The notes under the pieces were generated by a model. That model ran no database searches, was not told the origin of the DNA, and was given only the letters and a program-made list of their open reading frames with translations. A stretch of DNA of 64,000 nt, from the NCBI RefSeq assembly GCF_030463535.1, contig NC_132880.1:33001342-33065341 (forward strand), read 5' to 3'. Below, one piece after another: positions 37,363 through 49,670 of this stretch. Position numbers and translations under genes: made by a program. How positions within the stretch are numbered: the stretch's first letter is position 1; each line of letters starts with the position of its first letter. This stretch comes from Salminus brasiliensis. Taxonomy: Eukaryota; Chordata; Actinopteri; Characiformes; Bryconidae.

Positions 37363-40300
37363 GAATCAGCTGTTGGAGGTGGGCTGGAATAACTCTCAGA
37401 GCACTCAGAGGGACGTGGAGAAAAGCCTGAACTGCTGTGGATTCTCACACATGGACGTGAACGGAACCTGTGCTGCTGTAATTGAAATGCACCGCTTTAT
37501 TCACTGTTTTACTTGATTACTTTAATTCTTAATTGCATAAAGTAACTTCAGTTGCAGTACGGTCAGAAGTGAGTCAGTCCACTGCCCTCCAGAAAGATCA
37601 GCATGCTTATAGTAATCGAAACAAAAACACTGGATAAAATTCATTCTTTCAGTTTGTTCTTTTGTTTCCATGATCAGATTAGAATATTAGATAAGGCTGT
37701 ACATTTTAATGAGTTTAGATTTTGTTTTTAGCACATGATTTTAATGTAGGAAGATAATGTATGACTGTTGGAGGGGAGAAAACTCAAGTTCGGGTTAGCT
37801 TCTGCTTTGAGCTAGCAACTGGACCATCCCCTTGGTTAGACCGAAATAAGTTATAAGGACTGAGTTATAGGGTGAGGTGAAAAACTTGTTTGCGGGACAC
37901 AGAAGGTAGAAAGGGACATTTATAGGATGATGGAACAAAGGAGAGGAAGCTTCATAGTCTTCTTTTCAATCTTCAGTCATTTAATAACTCCAACACAACC
38001 GCTACAGTGTGTTAACTATTGGCTGGTAATTTTTCCAGCATATTTTTCCATATTGATTTTTAAAACCATACAAATTGGAACAGATGGGGACTGATACTAA
38101 TATACATTTTTAGGGTACAGCAATTAGGGCAAGTGAACCCCCACACTGTGTGTGGGCGCAAAGAAAATCACGTTACTCAAAGTAACAGTAATGTCCTTTG
38201 CTCCTTTAAATTGCATTTCACATTATTTAAAATAATGTGGAGGGGAAAAAAAGTAATTTGCTGACAGTTTGTTAAAGGTGTAGGGCATCAGTCAAGTGCC
38301 GTCATGGGCACACGTCGCTCACATTTTAAAATAAAAACAGTGAACCAACCAACTTTTGATCGTTTGGAGCAAATTCCAGTCATTCATCACTAATGGTATG
38401 GCCTTTAAGATGAGTAATTGTATTTTAAAGGTCTTATTAAAATTCATTTTTACTGCTTAAATTTTCATAAACACTTCATTACAAGTACATGTATATAAAG
38501 TACACTCTAAAAAGGGTTGTTCTTAAAGAGTTCTCTAGTAAAACTGTAGTTCTGTATAGAGCTAGAGCCCTTTTGGATGCTTTGGTTCTCTTCCTGATTG
38601 CATGGCTCTTCACATTGTTAACCCTTTTAGTAGACTGTTTAAATAATGAGTAATCTTTCTGAGGTGCATGCATTTAAATGATGCAATTTAAATGATAATG
38701 GCATCAGGCACAGCATCTGTGATCATGCATCTGGTCTGTGGATTTGAACTGTCTGTATCTTCATCTATCCACGCATATGCTATCATTAATTTCCTCACTG
38801 TTTAAGTACTGTGCTCTTCCCCTGCAGGCCTGTTTCTCTCACACCAAATGTGACACCTGTGCGGCCAAGATCCAGGAGCATGCTGGCGAAGTGCTGCGCT
38901 TTGTGGGAGGGATCGGCCTGTTTTTCAGCTTCACTGAGGTAAACCTTCTATTTAAAAGCTCTCATTTTCCCTCTTTATTTTTCTGACACATTCGATTCTC
39001 TACTCGTATTTCTTGTGCTTTTACACATTTACACAAGACTGCCATATGAACCATGGATCAATTATGCAGTTTTGATACGTTGCTTTTCTACCCGTATTTT
39101 TGCAAAATAGTTGGATCCAGGTTTGTCCGTTTATTGCTCTTTTTTTTTTTTTTTTCCCTCTCTTTCGTCCTTGGATACAACACTCATAGCATTTTACCAT
39201 GCAGAAACACCCGCAAACAAAGCCGTTCTTATACGGGACAGTATTTAGCCAATTAAGAGATAAGTCGAAGCAGTCACATGACAAAATGAACCAATGACAC
39301 TTCACTGCATATGGTGCTGGAAGCAGAGTCCACATGAAGCTAACCCTAGACCACAGGTTTCATGAGGACCAGAGATGGGTTCTCTGGACCACTACCAGAC
39401 TCGAAACCAGCCTTCACACTTGACCAAATGCACTTAACTTCCAGAGCAAGCTTTTTCCAGCATGGGTCTGGAAAAAGCTAGGATAAAAGAAATGCCCTAG
39501 AGGTCACAAAATGCAATGGAGCCCTCTAACTAATCACACTGTCGTAACCTGAGCTTCTTGGTCAATCACCCTTCCAGATCTGTGTTCCAGTGTGGGGTTG
39601 ATGAATTAAGGTGACCATTGTAATCTGGAAAAGTCTTATCCTGGCCAAAATAAACAGGCTGATCTGGACCAGTTATCGGTTCACCAATGTGTTTTTATTC
39701 TATTGAAATGTCTTGAGGTAGAATCAAAATGCATGGTACAACTTTCCACACTGAATTCATGATGTAGATGTTTCTTTTTGAGATGCCTTTTTAGTTCACC
39801 ATCTGCAGCTTCTAAAGCTGAGATTCTCATCCACTCATCATGTGATACGAGCGCATTCTGTTTTAATGTGTGAAGGCCATCTGCTGCCAAGAAGACAGGC
39901 CTACTAACATGAGCAGCAGGGCTGAATAATGATCAAGAGCATGAATTATACTACTATACTGCAACCAATCTAACTATGCAATCAGATTTTTTTTATTAGA
40001 CTATATGGACAAAAGTATTGGGACACAGGGTATTAAGAAGAGTTTATTCTGCTTTTGTTGTCTCTACAGTCCAGGGAAGGCTTTCTATTATATTTTGGAG
40101 CACTACTGTTGGGCACAAACTGAATTTAAGACGAATACAATGCGAAACACACAGTGCAGCTTTTATATCATCATTCCATTTTTTTTAAGATAAAGATTTA
40201 TTCAAAACCTGTATTGGTTATTATTATCTGTAATAATGATTGTGCCAAATGATTGCAATAACTTTCCTCTTCTTGTCAGAATTGTTGTTGATTTAGATGA

Positions 40301-42026
40301 ATAATTTAGAAGCTATTTATATTTTCACATGACTGTTACAGGTTTTAAATGAAGTGCTTATTTAAATACTCTTGTGTGTTTGCTTATGTTATGTTATTTT
40401 ATATTAAACTTAGTTGGATGATCTGAAATGTTTAAATGTGACAAAGATGCAAAAATACAAGACATTGAGAAATGGAGCACATTCTTTTTTACAGCACAGT
40501 AGCTGTCTAAACCAGATGTAATGAAATTGCCACATCACTTTTATAGGTGCTAGCTTTTTGTCCTGGTTGGCCATGTTGGCGTTTTTCTCCACTGATGAAA
40601 TTACAGGATGAATTACCTACTGTTTTTTACTGAACTTGGCAACGCTCTAATTTTCCAGGCAGATGTCACCTAGCTATGGGGGGGAAATAGAAAAGGTACT
40701 TTTGCTACTTGTACTTCTGCTGTATATGGGTCTCTCATTGATGAGTTCGGAGTATGTACCCCTCTAAATTTAACACTTTCCAAATCATGAAACAATTGAT
40801 TCTTTAGGACAATTTACATGGCCTCCCTACACTGGGAGAGCATTACTTTGCAGGAGGAGAAGAAAAATGAAGTAATATAGCGTTCAACCTGTTGTCGCAA
40901 AGCAGCTTAACAGAAATCCAGCAATGAGACAACAGGAACAAACTAAAATAGGACATGTAACCCCACACGAGCATGTCAAATACGACCGGAGCACTGAAAA
41001 ACTCCCTCAAACCTGGAAGAAGGAACTTTGGGGAGACCCAGAAAGAACCATTGAAGACTCACTAAAATGACTAATAAATGGTAGGAAGTCCGTAACACTG
41101 CAAAAGTCCATTGTTCTGCACAGGTGTACTGGTGATTTCATTGCAGTGTAATGGAATGTGCATTTTTACATTTTTTTCTTTGTAACTATTATATTTTTTA
41201 TTAATAATAAAAATAATAGTTATTATAAACACCCCAATGATAAATTAATCCTCTCCAAATAAGTGTAATCTTACATTTAAGTCCGGACAGTGCCAGAAGT
41301 CCAAAACACCACAGCTGACACACAGCATGTAATAATGTGCTGTATGTTTGTTTATGCTAAGCTTTGTCTTATGCTAAAGTTTGTGTGTCTGATTTTTTTA
41401 AATGCAAATCTCTACAGCGCAATACCCATTTATTTTCCAATTTCAATTATACATTGAAAAAGATTTATGTAGAATTAATCAAATAAACATTTAATTTTAT
41501 TATTGCATGTGCCGAAGCATCTCCATAAAGGATGCGAACTTATCTACATGTAGAAAATTAACAACTCCTTCTAATTAATGCATTCAGCTACTTTAAGTTG
41601 CACCCATTGCTGAAACTAATGGGAGAATGCACACACACACAGCCTGTCTAGTCCCTATAGAGAAGTACTGTCAGTACTGGACACTCTGGAGAAGATAAAC
41701 ATGAACTTGTTGGCACCATGCCTAAAGCCAGGCATGGGGTACGGGGATGTAAAGCACTGAGCTGTGGATCAGTGGAACGGTGTTCTTTGGCATGATGGTG
41801 CTCCATTCAATACTTTTGGATGGTGTGCTTCAGTTGAGGTGGGGTGGTAATTATCAAACATCCTGAACATCAGTAGGATAATTGTTTTTGTAATACCTTG
41901 TGAGCATGGCTGACGTAGTGTTTCCCCTTCCTCCTCTCTTTCTTCTTTCAGATCCTGGGCGTTTGGTTAACGTACAGGTACAGAAACCAGAAAGACCCAC
42001 GGGCCAACCCCAGTGCCTTCTTGTAG
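33187..42026 (+). CDS. tspan13: tspan13 (tetraspanin 13), 6 coding exons, 203 aa
   Basis: Exons: 33187-33249, 35337-35504, 36901-36981, 37364-37477, 38828-38938, 41952-42026. Every coding exon is a whole number of codons (phase 0 throughout) and all introns are GT-AG. The start [20 protein letters not shown] follows GCC, a good Kozak context. Four membrane segments lie near residues 13-33, 45-66, 73-96 and 164-189. The large extracellular loop contains the tetraspanin CCG motif (128-130) and possible N-glycosylation sites NNS (113-115) and NGT (137-139). The C-terminus is [16 protein letters not shown], typical of TSPAN13 (204 aa in human). Tetraspanins organise membrane microdomains; TSPAN13 has been linked to calcium-channel modulation. 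It converges with agr2. Confidence 0.97.
33261..33310. repeat. CAG/CCG triplet repeat just inside tspan13 intron 1
   Basis: Seven perfect CAG units, then alternating CAG and CCG units, beginning 12 nt after the donor site. Poly-Ala and Cys-rich antisense ORFs here are artefacts. Confidence 0.9.
33671..33712. repeat. (TG)n microsatellite in tspan13 intron 1
   Basis: About 20 perfect TG units. A shorter run occurs at 33,461-33,478. Confidence 0.95.
34545..34735 (+). repeat. Interspersed repeat (TTCCAGTCCTGGAGGGTCGG family) in tspan13 intron 1
   Basis: Contains GAATTCCAGTCCTGGAGGGT and GCTAATGACCAGGTTTAGTTGG, with ACTAGAGCAGTGAAACCACC. Related fragments lie at 50,262-50,400 and about 19,245-19,295. 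It is a non-coding teleost repeat, probably MITE-like. Confidence 0.5.
35820..36320 (+). mobile_element. Degraded Tc1/mariner-like transposase fragment in tspan13 intron 2
   Basis: One frame reads [20 protein letters not shown] near 35,950-36,015. After a frameshift, [13 protein letters not shown] at about 36,092-36,130 carries the LWSDE stretch typical of the Tc1 catalytic core. Stops and frameshifts throughout show it is dead. Confidence 0.6.
37291..37358. repeat. (TA)n(TG)n microsatellite abutting the tspan13 exon 4 acceptor
   Basis: TATATA at 37,291-37,304 is followed by about 27 TG units, then TATAG and exon 4 at 37,364. It stands where the polypyrimidine tract would normally be. Confidence 0.95.
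37735..38060. repeat. Possible dispersed repeat in tspan13 intron 4
   Basis: The stretch GCTTCTGCTTTGAGCTAGCA and surrounding sequence resembles 26,570-26,700 (GCTTTCTGCTTTGAGCTAGA), so a repeat is likely. The family is unknown. Confidence 0.4.
40000..40135 (+). mobile_element. MITE copy D, truncated, in tspan13 intron 5
   Basis: Starts ACTATATGGACAAAAGTATT GGGACAC, the canonical terminus of the family. It keeps the TTTATTCTGCTTTTGTTGTC and CAGGGAAGGCTTTCTATTAT segments, then ends. Confidence 0.75.
40880..41095 (-). repeat. Family G retroelement-like repeat in tspan13 intron 5
   Basis: CAAAGCAGCTTAACAGAAAT, AAAACTCCCTCAAACCTGGA and GGAACTTTGGGGAGACCCAG align in order with the copy at 20,125-20,435. 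Confidence 0.55.
41568..41880 (-). mobile_element. MITE copy E, truncated, in tspan13 intron 5
   Basis: Contains TTCTAATTAATGCATTCAGC, GCCTGTCTAGTCCCTATAGA and GGTGGGGTGGTAATTATCAA, in the same order as copies A-C. It ends about 70 bp before the last tspan13 exon. Confidence 0.7.
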
Positions 42027-42670
42027 TCTGCAACATGGCTATCACAGTGACATCCTGTACGCCAGCCTACTCGCTGGACTTCTTTCTGGAGCTCTGTACG
42101 AGACAGGGAGTGTGTGTTTTGCTTTCTCTGGCGTGGAGATCACTGCTAGTTTCTGCTGCTGTGTGTACTGATCATTTTCAAGGGTGCAGTGTTGTGAAGC
42201 AAAAAAACAAAACAAAACAACCATATTTATATATTATTTTCACTTGAAGACGTCTTGAACGAAGGCTGATTCTATACCACGGAACCGACACTTTTTACCT
42301 TATGCAGTAAACACTTCGTCAGACGCTAATGGGCTACAAGAAAAGATGATCTTCAGTCTAAAACCATGAATTGAATCCAACTGAATGGAAAAAAACAATC
42401 ACTGTTTGTGAGAAAATGGGCTACTTTAAGACTAGTATGTGCCTGCATGTTAGTGTTTATATTCTGATTGGTTGTTCTGATTAATATTTGTTCAGATTGG
42501 ATGAATACCGTTTTTAATTCCTCTAATTCAAAGTAAGGAATTTTTTGTGTGATGCAGTATGTTTATAAATCCACATGGATGCAGTCCTCTGTGTGTACAT
42601 GCACGCAATCAGTCACGGTGAGGCTGCTGATCGTGAATGCAATAAATTCATCACCATGATTATTTGGTGC
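42027..42670 (+). other. tspan13: tspan13 3' UTR with AATAAA signal
   Basis: An AATAAA lies at 42641-42646, about 615 nt after the stop codon. A second AATAAA at 43,043-43,048 could serve a longer form. Between the end of this UTR and agr2 (about 42,670-44,400) I see only a SINE tail at about 43,920-44,010. Confidence 0.65.
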
Positions 42671-43919
42671 ATTTTAAGTGCATTTTTATTTAATGTCTGC
42701 ATGACAAAATATATTGAGTCATGAGTTTAGACCTGAAGTGTAAGAAACTGGGAAAATACCGAAACTGGTAGTTGAACTATGTTAGCAACACGAAAGCCCC
42801 TTAAAATGGAATTCTTTTTCACACGTTTTATGTTCTAGTTGTGTGTTTTATTGACTCCATTTATCAAGTCTGTAACTGAGTGGGTGGGTGAGTAATCACA
42901 TGTTTGTGCACGTCACTGTTCACAGATTTTGTGTGGTTTTGCCTTCTTGCATGAATTCTTCACTACAGTGTGCATCTATATCCTATGGTTCTGTGAACTA
43001 TGCACTCATATGGTTTGGAGAAAAGAGCAAAAAAAAAGAAAGAATAAAGAATGCATTATCACCCAGTCTTTGTACAGCGTGAGTTGCAGGGGTTTCTTTC
43101 TCATGCTAAGTCAGGGATTTTATTGACATTCTTTAGGAAAAGAAAGGTTTCCTTCAGTCTGCTGCCCAATCAGAAAATGACACGCATGACTTTGTGAATC
43201 CGGGAACTCGCTGGAAGAACAAAAGCTGCTTTTGGCTGCAGACTGGTAACCAGGCAACAGAGGGAGTCAGGAAACACACAGGCCGGTTCCCTCTAGGCCC
43301 CTCCTTACGGCATATGAACCAGGGCTGCTTACTTTCACCTTTAGTTTCAGGTGAATCACACAAGCATGGTGCACTTTGAGTAAGTCTGCATTCTTGAAAT
43401 TAATGTGCCCAAAGGGTTCTTTGAAGGGTTCTTAGAGCAGATAATTTAATAATTCAATTTTTTCACAAATAAACATCATTTTGCAGCATTCCTCTTGGTC
43501 TATTCATCCTAAATATGTTGAAAGTTAAAATACTAATTTATACAAATTATATATTAAGAAGTAACAAACATATATGCCAGTTTTATTTTTTGCACAACAG
43601 TAGTGAAAGCTAGTGTGTAGATTTTAGTCAGCAATAGCAGAAATTCTTCAAGGGTTCTTTGGAATAATTCCACAGAAAAACACATTTGGTGGTGTCAAAT
43701 GGGATTTTGTAGAGACAGAAGTGTTCACAATGATGGTGAACAGACCCAGGCATTTGAAAAATGTAACGCCTCTGAAAGTTTCTTCACAGAAAGTAATCAC
43801 GTGGACTAATTATGACTGTTTTGGCCAATACACTGTTTCATGGTAGTCTTACCAAAAAACTGTATTGAACTCTTTCACACCCTGCAGTGCACTAATGCCC
43901 TGTCCATGGAATATTCCTG

Positions 43920-44012
43920 CCTAGCGAACAATGATTTAAGGTTTTCTCCAGGCCATTACGACCCTGATCATGAACAAGCGGAAAAGACGATGGACAGATG
44001 GATGGACGAAGT
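43920..44012 (+). mobile_element. SINE 3' tail fragment
   Basis: CCTGATCATGAACAAGCGGA leads to GATGGACAGATGGATGGACG, like the tail of the SINE at 31,453-31,705. Confidence 0.5.
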
Positions 44013-44394
44013 GTGATTGACACATCAACTCACATGGATCAATCAGTTGGATTAGATGAAATCTCTGTTAAAGTGATCATCCAGCAATTTCAACCCAATG
44101 TCTATATGCTGCATCTGCAGCATGTGGTCGTTTACCATTGACAATAATTTAAACACTTGATTCTGTGTTTAGCTAAAAACCAGAAACTCATTGACTCACC
44201 ACACATTGCCTATTGTCTCCTTTTATAGGTGAGGTTTGTGTCTACAATTTTTCTGATAAGGTTAAGAGCTCCCTTTGAATGTGAATGCATGGACTTTATT
44301 CTCCACTGTAGTTCTATGTTTGGACTCTAGTTCATTGCAAATATATTGCAAATATTAGTCTGTTACAAGTGAGGATGTCAAAACAAGGGGATGT

Positions 44395-44587
44395 AGAGCA
44401 GTTTCTTTAATTTATTCAAAAAGTACATTAGATGAAAGCTAGTCTTTAAAGGTTGACAGTAACAGAATTTCAAAAAGAACATGTTCGGAGATTTACAGTG
44501 CGTTTCTTTACATCAGTAAACAGAACAACAGACAAACTCTCAGCGAGGAGAACATCCACTCTTGAATCACAGCTATGCTGGACTTCT
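44395..44587 (-). other. agr2: agr2 3' UTR
   Basis: A minus-strand AATAAA at 44416-44411, about 172 nt after the stop, marks a short 3' UTR. Confidence 0.7.
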
Positions 44588-46709
44588 TCACAGCTCTGTT
44601 TTCAGGAACTTCGTGGCTCTCATCATGTTGCTCAACACTGCAGATAAAATGTAAAAGAAACATTATTATTATCCAGACAAAATACACTTATTATTTCATT
44701 TACCATTGTATTATACCTCATAGCATAAAATCAGTCACCACTGAATTACAGTCCTGAAAAAGAGCAGCTTTTTAGACTTACAGAGTTCTATGTCACTTGG
44801 CTCATAGGCGTACATGCGGTTGGAGTAGCGGCCAGTGATGTCAGCACGAACAGTCATGGAGGGGTCTGTAGAAAGGCAGACGGGTGATTTTTAATTTAGT
44901 TATTCTTTTAAGGGGGTAAGGTCACATACCAATGCTTAGTAACTCGGAACACCCCAAAGTTCTGGGGTGTGGTACACACTCACCAACAAAGATAATTCTG
45001 GGAACATACTGGCCATCAGGTGACAGGTGTTTGTCAGTGGTTTCATACTGTAGAGAAAGGACATCTTTAACATGGATCCACAAGCATTCACACAGCATTA
45101 CTGTTATCATTAATGTGTCATTTTCACTGTATCCGTATAAAATTAGCTAATAACTCACCACCAGGTTCAGGAGAATGAAATCATCATCAGCCAGCTTCTG
45201 GATTTTCTTATCCTCAGCAAAGGCCTTCTTCAGAGCTGATGAAGGAACAGAATACATGTGCTTAATGCTAGAACTCATGATGCATGAAAAATCACTACAA
45301 CTCAATAAAGCCCATTGGAAGCTGAAGTTGCCAAAGTTAATACAACCATTTTCTCATTTTCCACAAGAACCATACAAATGTTGGTTTAAAAGAACCATAT
45401 ATGGAAGAATAAAGTTACACAAATGTTTTTTTTTTTTAGGACTAGTGACCATAAATGTTGAACCCTGTTCAAAAAGGTCACTGAGAGTGTTCATAAGTCA
45501 TTTGTGTTCATAAAATCGCAATTTTCAGCACAATCACTGGTCATGAAATGCATAAAGAGCATGATGACTCAACACTGAAGTTGAGGGCCTGAGGATAAGG
45601 CTGACTTATGAGCTGGAGTTAAGGTCTTACCCTGGCTGTGTGGGCAGTTCTCCAGGTGGAAAATGACCATAAGAGGCTTGTTCCTAAGGAAATAGTTACA
45701 GATTAGAAACATTCAGCCACAATCATATCCACACCTGGAAAAAATGGGAAATAAGGGTTCCTCACTAAAAGCAATGATTTTATTTAGACCCATGACAACT
45801 CCAAGAACCATTTGTATGCTTGAATGAATGTGTCTGGTTAAGTGGATCTACAAGGAAAACCTCTGCTATAAAGCTTACTTAGGTAGTATGCTGACTTTTT
45901 AGAGCTTCTTGTACTTGTCACAAATTTTAGAGCAAAGTAGAGCATTCTTCCATTTTCTCTTTATCTTGCCAGTCAAATTAAACTGTTTACCAATATGACA
46001 ATCTGTCTTTCTGGATGGACCAGTACCGCCCATTAGGTTAAGACAGTTGAACTTGTCAGTCTGGGTGTGATCAGCTCAAGCCAAGCAAGAAAGTTGCCTA
46101 CATTAAGACATGCCTCTCTTAATTGCCTGTGTTCATTTTACCATGATATCTGAATGTTCAAATGTACACCCTCTGTCGCCCAATCACGTATCAGTTAGTG
46201 TTAAGTCTTGACTAAGACTCTGACACCCTATACTTTCACTACAGTACAGTAGCTTTATACTTTTGTGCTGAGTATGTGCTTCCAGAAGATGTAAGACCAA
46301 AGCTGAAGGAATCAGCGTCATGACCGATCAAAGGCACAGTGTGCCAGCAAAGCAAACATCACTCACTTTGAGCGTGCCCAGAAGAGCGCCTCCTCATAGG
46401 TCTGAGCCCAGATCAGCTGATCACCCCATCCTAAGAAGGAATAAGAGCAAACTCAAAACGACTTTCCACAAGATGAGATCTTATGCTGCTGTTTGCAGAA
46501 GAATGACGATTTAACAAGAAGGAAATACATGAACAACCAGTCTGGTCACATCCTGTCACTGAAGAAAAAAACTCACCTCTGGAGAGAGTCTGAGGAACCC
46601 TTTTCTCCTTCTTCTCTGGCTTGTTGGTGACTGGGTTCTTCTCAGGCTTCCCCAAGGCTGAGGTCACGGCCACCAGGACCAAGAGTACTGACAGTAATCC
46701 TTTAATCAT
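44588..46709 (-). CDS. agr2: agr2 (anterior gradient 2, ER PDI-like protein), 7 coding exons, 174 aa
   Basis: Coding exons on the minus strand, in order: 46709-46577, 46430-46367, 45683-45631, 45235-45159, 45047-44984, 44865-44782, 44637-44588. The joined frame is 525 nt. An N-terminal signal peptide ([20 protein letters not shown]) precedes a Lys-rich linker. A thioredoxin-fold domain follows, with the single-cysteine active motif CPHS (residues 79-82) instead of Cxx[19 protein letters not shown] is nearly identical to human AGR2. The C-terminus KTEL (171-174) is the ER-retrieval signal. AGR2 assists mucin and other secretory protein folding and is secreted in amphibian cement gland and fish mucous epithelia. 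Length agrees with human (175 aa). An upstream in-frame ATG at 46,734 lies before the exon acceptor and is not used. Confidence 0.97.
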
Positions 46710-46940
46710 CTTTTCAAGCTGCTCGAAAGAGATCAAATCATACTGCTGTTAGAGGGCTGCAGTAAACGCTGACATATTTCCATTCTTCAAAGTTGGCTCA
46801 GAATAACAACCCTGCTGAACTGCTGATACTCTCTTGAAAGCATTACATTTCCTCGAGTGTTTGGGCATGTCAGAGAAAGTAGCTGTGCAGTACAAAAAGC
46901 ACAAAAGTGAAAAGGCTTTGCAGCTGCGGTGTGTCCTCAC

Positions 46941-47027
46941 CTGTTCTCTGGCTTTTCCTCAGCCTGTGCTTAGACTCGGTCTCCTGGTCCTGCTGTGGTG
47001 CTACCTTTCACCTGAGCTGTATTTATA
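46941..47027 (-). promoter_or_regulatory. agr2: agr2 5' UTR exon and TATA box
   Basis: A minus-strand TATAAAT lies at 47027-47021. About 30 nt downstream would place the start near 46,993. A non-coding first exon then ends in a GTGAGG donor at 46,940, spliced to the acceptor at 46,719-46,720, just ahead of the start codon. A TATA promoter fits a tissue-restricted secretory gene. Confidence 0.75.
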
Positions 47028-49329
47028 CACCTGAGCACCAGCATGTCCCGCCCTCTTCTCTGCTCTTCTGGAATGCGTGATTCCACACCTTGGTCGACTT
47101 CAGCGCTACGTTGGGATTGTTCCCATTTCTATTTACATTACTTTTTATTTACAAACCTCCTTTTATTTGTTCAGAAACCATCAGCAGGACAACAGTGGAG
47201 GCTAATGGGCTTGTGGTGGCCAGTGGTTCCTCAAAGAGTTTAAAAGGCTAAATAAATTGATTGATTTTAGTCCATTTTGGCTTGGACCCAAGGACAGGTC
47301 AGCATTATGTCATGAAATTCACTCCAAAGCTTGAATGATTAGGCCTTTTGTGATTGGCTCTTGTTGTACGCATGACGTCAGATGTCTCACATTAATGGGC
47401 TTTCATTGAAGACTTGGTGAAATTATGACGTGTTATTCTGAGTGAGAAAACCTAGCCTATGTACAGTCTAATGCATACAGCTGAGCTGATGTACCTCAGT
47501 TATGTGCGAGCAGATTTTAAACATCGTTAAATTGCTCTTACTAAAGCCGAAGCAAGAGGCATTGAGTGGAGGGCACCGGAAGGAAATGGGTTGATCTGGC
47601 CTGGGAAGTTTCTAGATGATTTCTGCAGCTATTGACCACAGTGGACATTCTCTCCAATCTTCACTGCTAACTGCATTTATTTGTGCTTAATTTAGAGCTG
47701 GATAATAACTACATGCACCCAGTTCTAGAACCTCAAGCAGCAGTATGATTTTATTGTCCTGAACATTTTTACTAAAATCTACTTTTTATGGAGTTACACT
47801 GTAGTCATTAACATTTAGTTACATTTAGTTTGTTTGATGTCTGATATTAGCCATTAGTTTCAGACCAAAAAGATCCAGAAGAACGGAGAAGAACAAGGTT
47901 CATGCTCATAGATAGTGGTTGTACTAAGAAGGTCCACTGCAGTTCTATACATTTCTCAGTATGTGCTCAGTTTTTGTATGCATTCTTTCACAGAATTAAG
48001 TACAGACTTTAGGGTACTCTAAACACCTCTGGGCAAAACGAGTCTCTCTCCCTCTATCTGGTAAAACACTGGGTGTGTTTTATGTACAGACTGTTTAATG
48101 CGCTCACGTCCGCGGCCCTTGGCTGGAAACCGCTGCTGAAAGCCCATCCCATCACTCATACACTCCTGCAGGATAGGGCACTAAAAAAGGAAGTTGGCCA
48201 ATTGTTAACACAAAGAAAGACTGACGTGTCCTTAAAACTGCTGAGTCGTCAGGAACACAAAGTTGATGCTGTTTTGGGTTTGTTTTTTCATATTTGTTTC
48301 CCTAAACATTGTATATTAAAAGCACTGGCTCTCCTAGAACTGTATGGTCAGTTTGAGGCAGGTTCAGCTGCATTATCTACATTTTGTTGATGCAACAACA
48401 TACAATACAGTATATAGACACACACATAAAATACCACCAATACAATATTGAAAATGACACAAAAAAATGAGTAAAATAAATACAAAAATAAAATGAAAAG
48501 TGCCAAATATGCTTTTCAGAGTAAAACCATTTCCCTGCCTGTCTAGCCATGATTAATATTTCTTGTCAACTGAGTACATGTGGACAGGCTGACTGTTAGG
48601 AGTTGGGTAATAACAATAATAATGTAACGATTCATTAGTTATTGTCCCTAGAACCACACACCCAGTTTTAGAACCAAGCGATCTAAATTCTTGAAGTACA
48701 GAATATAAACAGAACTAAATAGCAGCTAAAATCAAATATTACAGTGTGCAACAATCTGTGATACTGCTCCTGTTAGAGCTACAGTGGACTACAGCAGGCT
48801 CTTATTTAATGTAATAGAACCTGTTTCATAACAGTTGATACGGCAAACATGGTGGAATTTAGTAAAATGATCAATTGTGGGTTATGAGCACAGGCAATCC
48901 TTCTCACTTCACAGTGAACGAGGGCCTAGCTGAGCACATCCTCAGCAATTCGCCTCTCTGAGGGAATAAAGATGTGATTCAGGCCTGACAAAGCTGCTCC
49001 TTCCTTGCTGGAGCTGCGGGATAATGTGACTGCTGCAGATCAATGGCGTCTTTGTCCAGAGCTCAAACGACACCAGGCCGAACGAACAAGCTTTTACACC
49101 GCTGTGTCCCTCTGTCCTTCAGGAAAATGTTTGTCTTTTCCTTTCATTTGTGGTGAAAGATGACAGCGTGGCTTCTTTAGGCTGGTGTAAAAGGAAAGGA
49201 CGTCTCCCTGGAGGGAATGAGTACGGCCTCAGTTCAGAGAAAAAGCTCTCTGCACTTCATATATTTGACATGGATTGGAGCAATCTAGTGTAAGCACATG
49301 GCTTCTGGTAAATTAGTGTTTCTTTTAAA

Positions 49330-49670
49330 TAGATATTAGATCACAGAAAAAGGCATACATAGACCCTGAGGAAATGTGTGTCCCCAAAATTTGGTCACCC
49401 TACACAAAGAGTGGAAACCATTGCCAGAAGTACTTTCCCTGAATGTTCTTTTGACATGTACTGTGGCCAGAGCCACCTGTAGGTCCCGTAATGACATTAT
49501 AGGATTGTTGGAGATTTCTTTACACATCTTCTTGTCTGCTCTATGGCTCAACTAGGATGGCCCGACCTGGCCATGCTGGCACTTATTTCACTTGTACATT
49601 TTAATTTTTTTGGACAGAGGAACGGCTGATTTCTAATTGTTTCTAAAATTCTTCCTCAGGATCATCTGCA
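49330..49670 (-). mobile_element. Tc1/mariner-like transposase N-terminal remnant
   Basis: The minus strand reads SHRADKKMCKEISNNPIMSL RDLQVALATVHVK at about 49,551-49,440. This matches the second helix-turn-helix of Tc1-like transposases. Upstream, near 49,640-49,600, a degraded LEISRSSVQK motif matches the first one. It is truncated, with stops. Confidence 0.65.

Noticed and set aside
46707-46736. Upstream in-frame start MISFEQLEK for agr2
   Set aside because: The acceptor AG at 46,719-46,720 places the upstream ATG in the intron. The downstream Met begins directly with a signal peptide.
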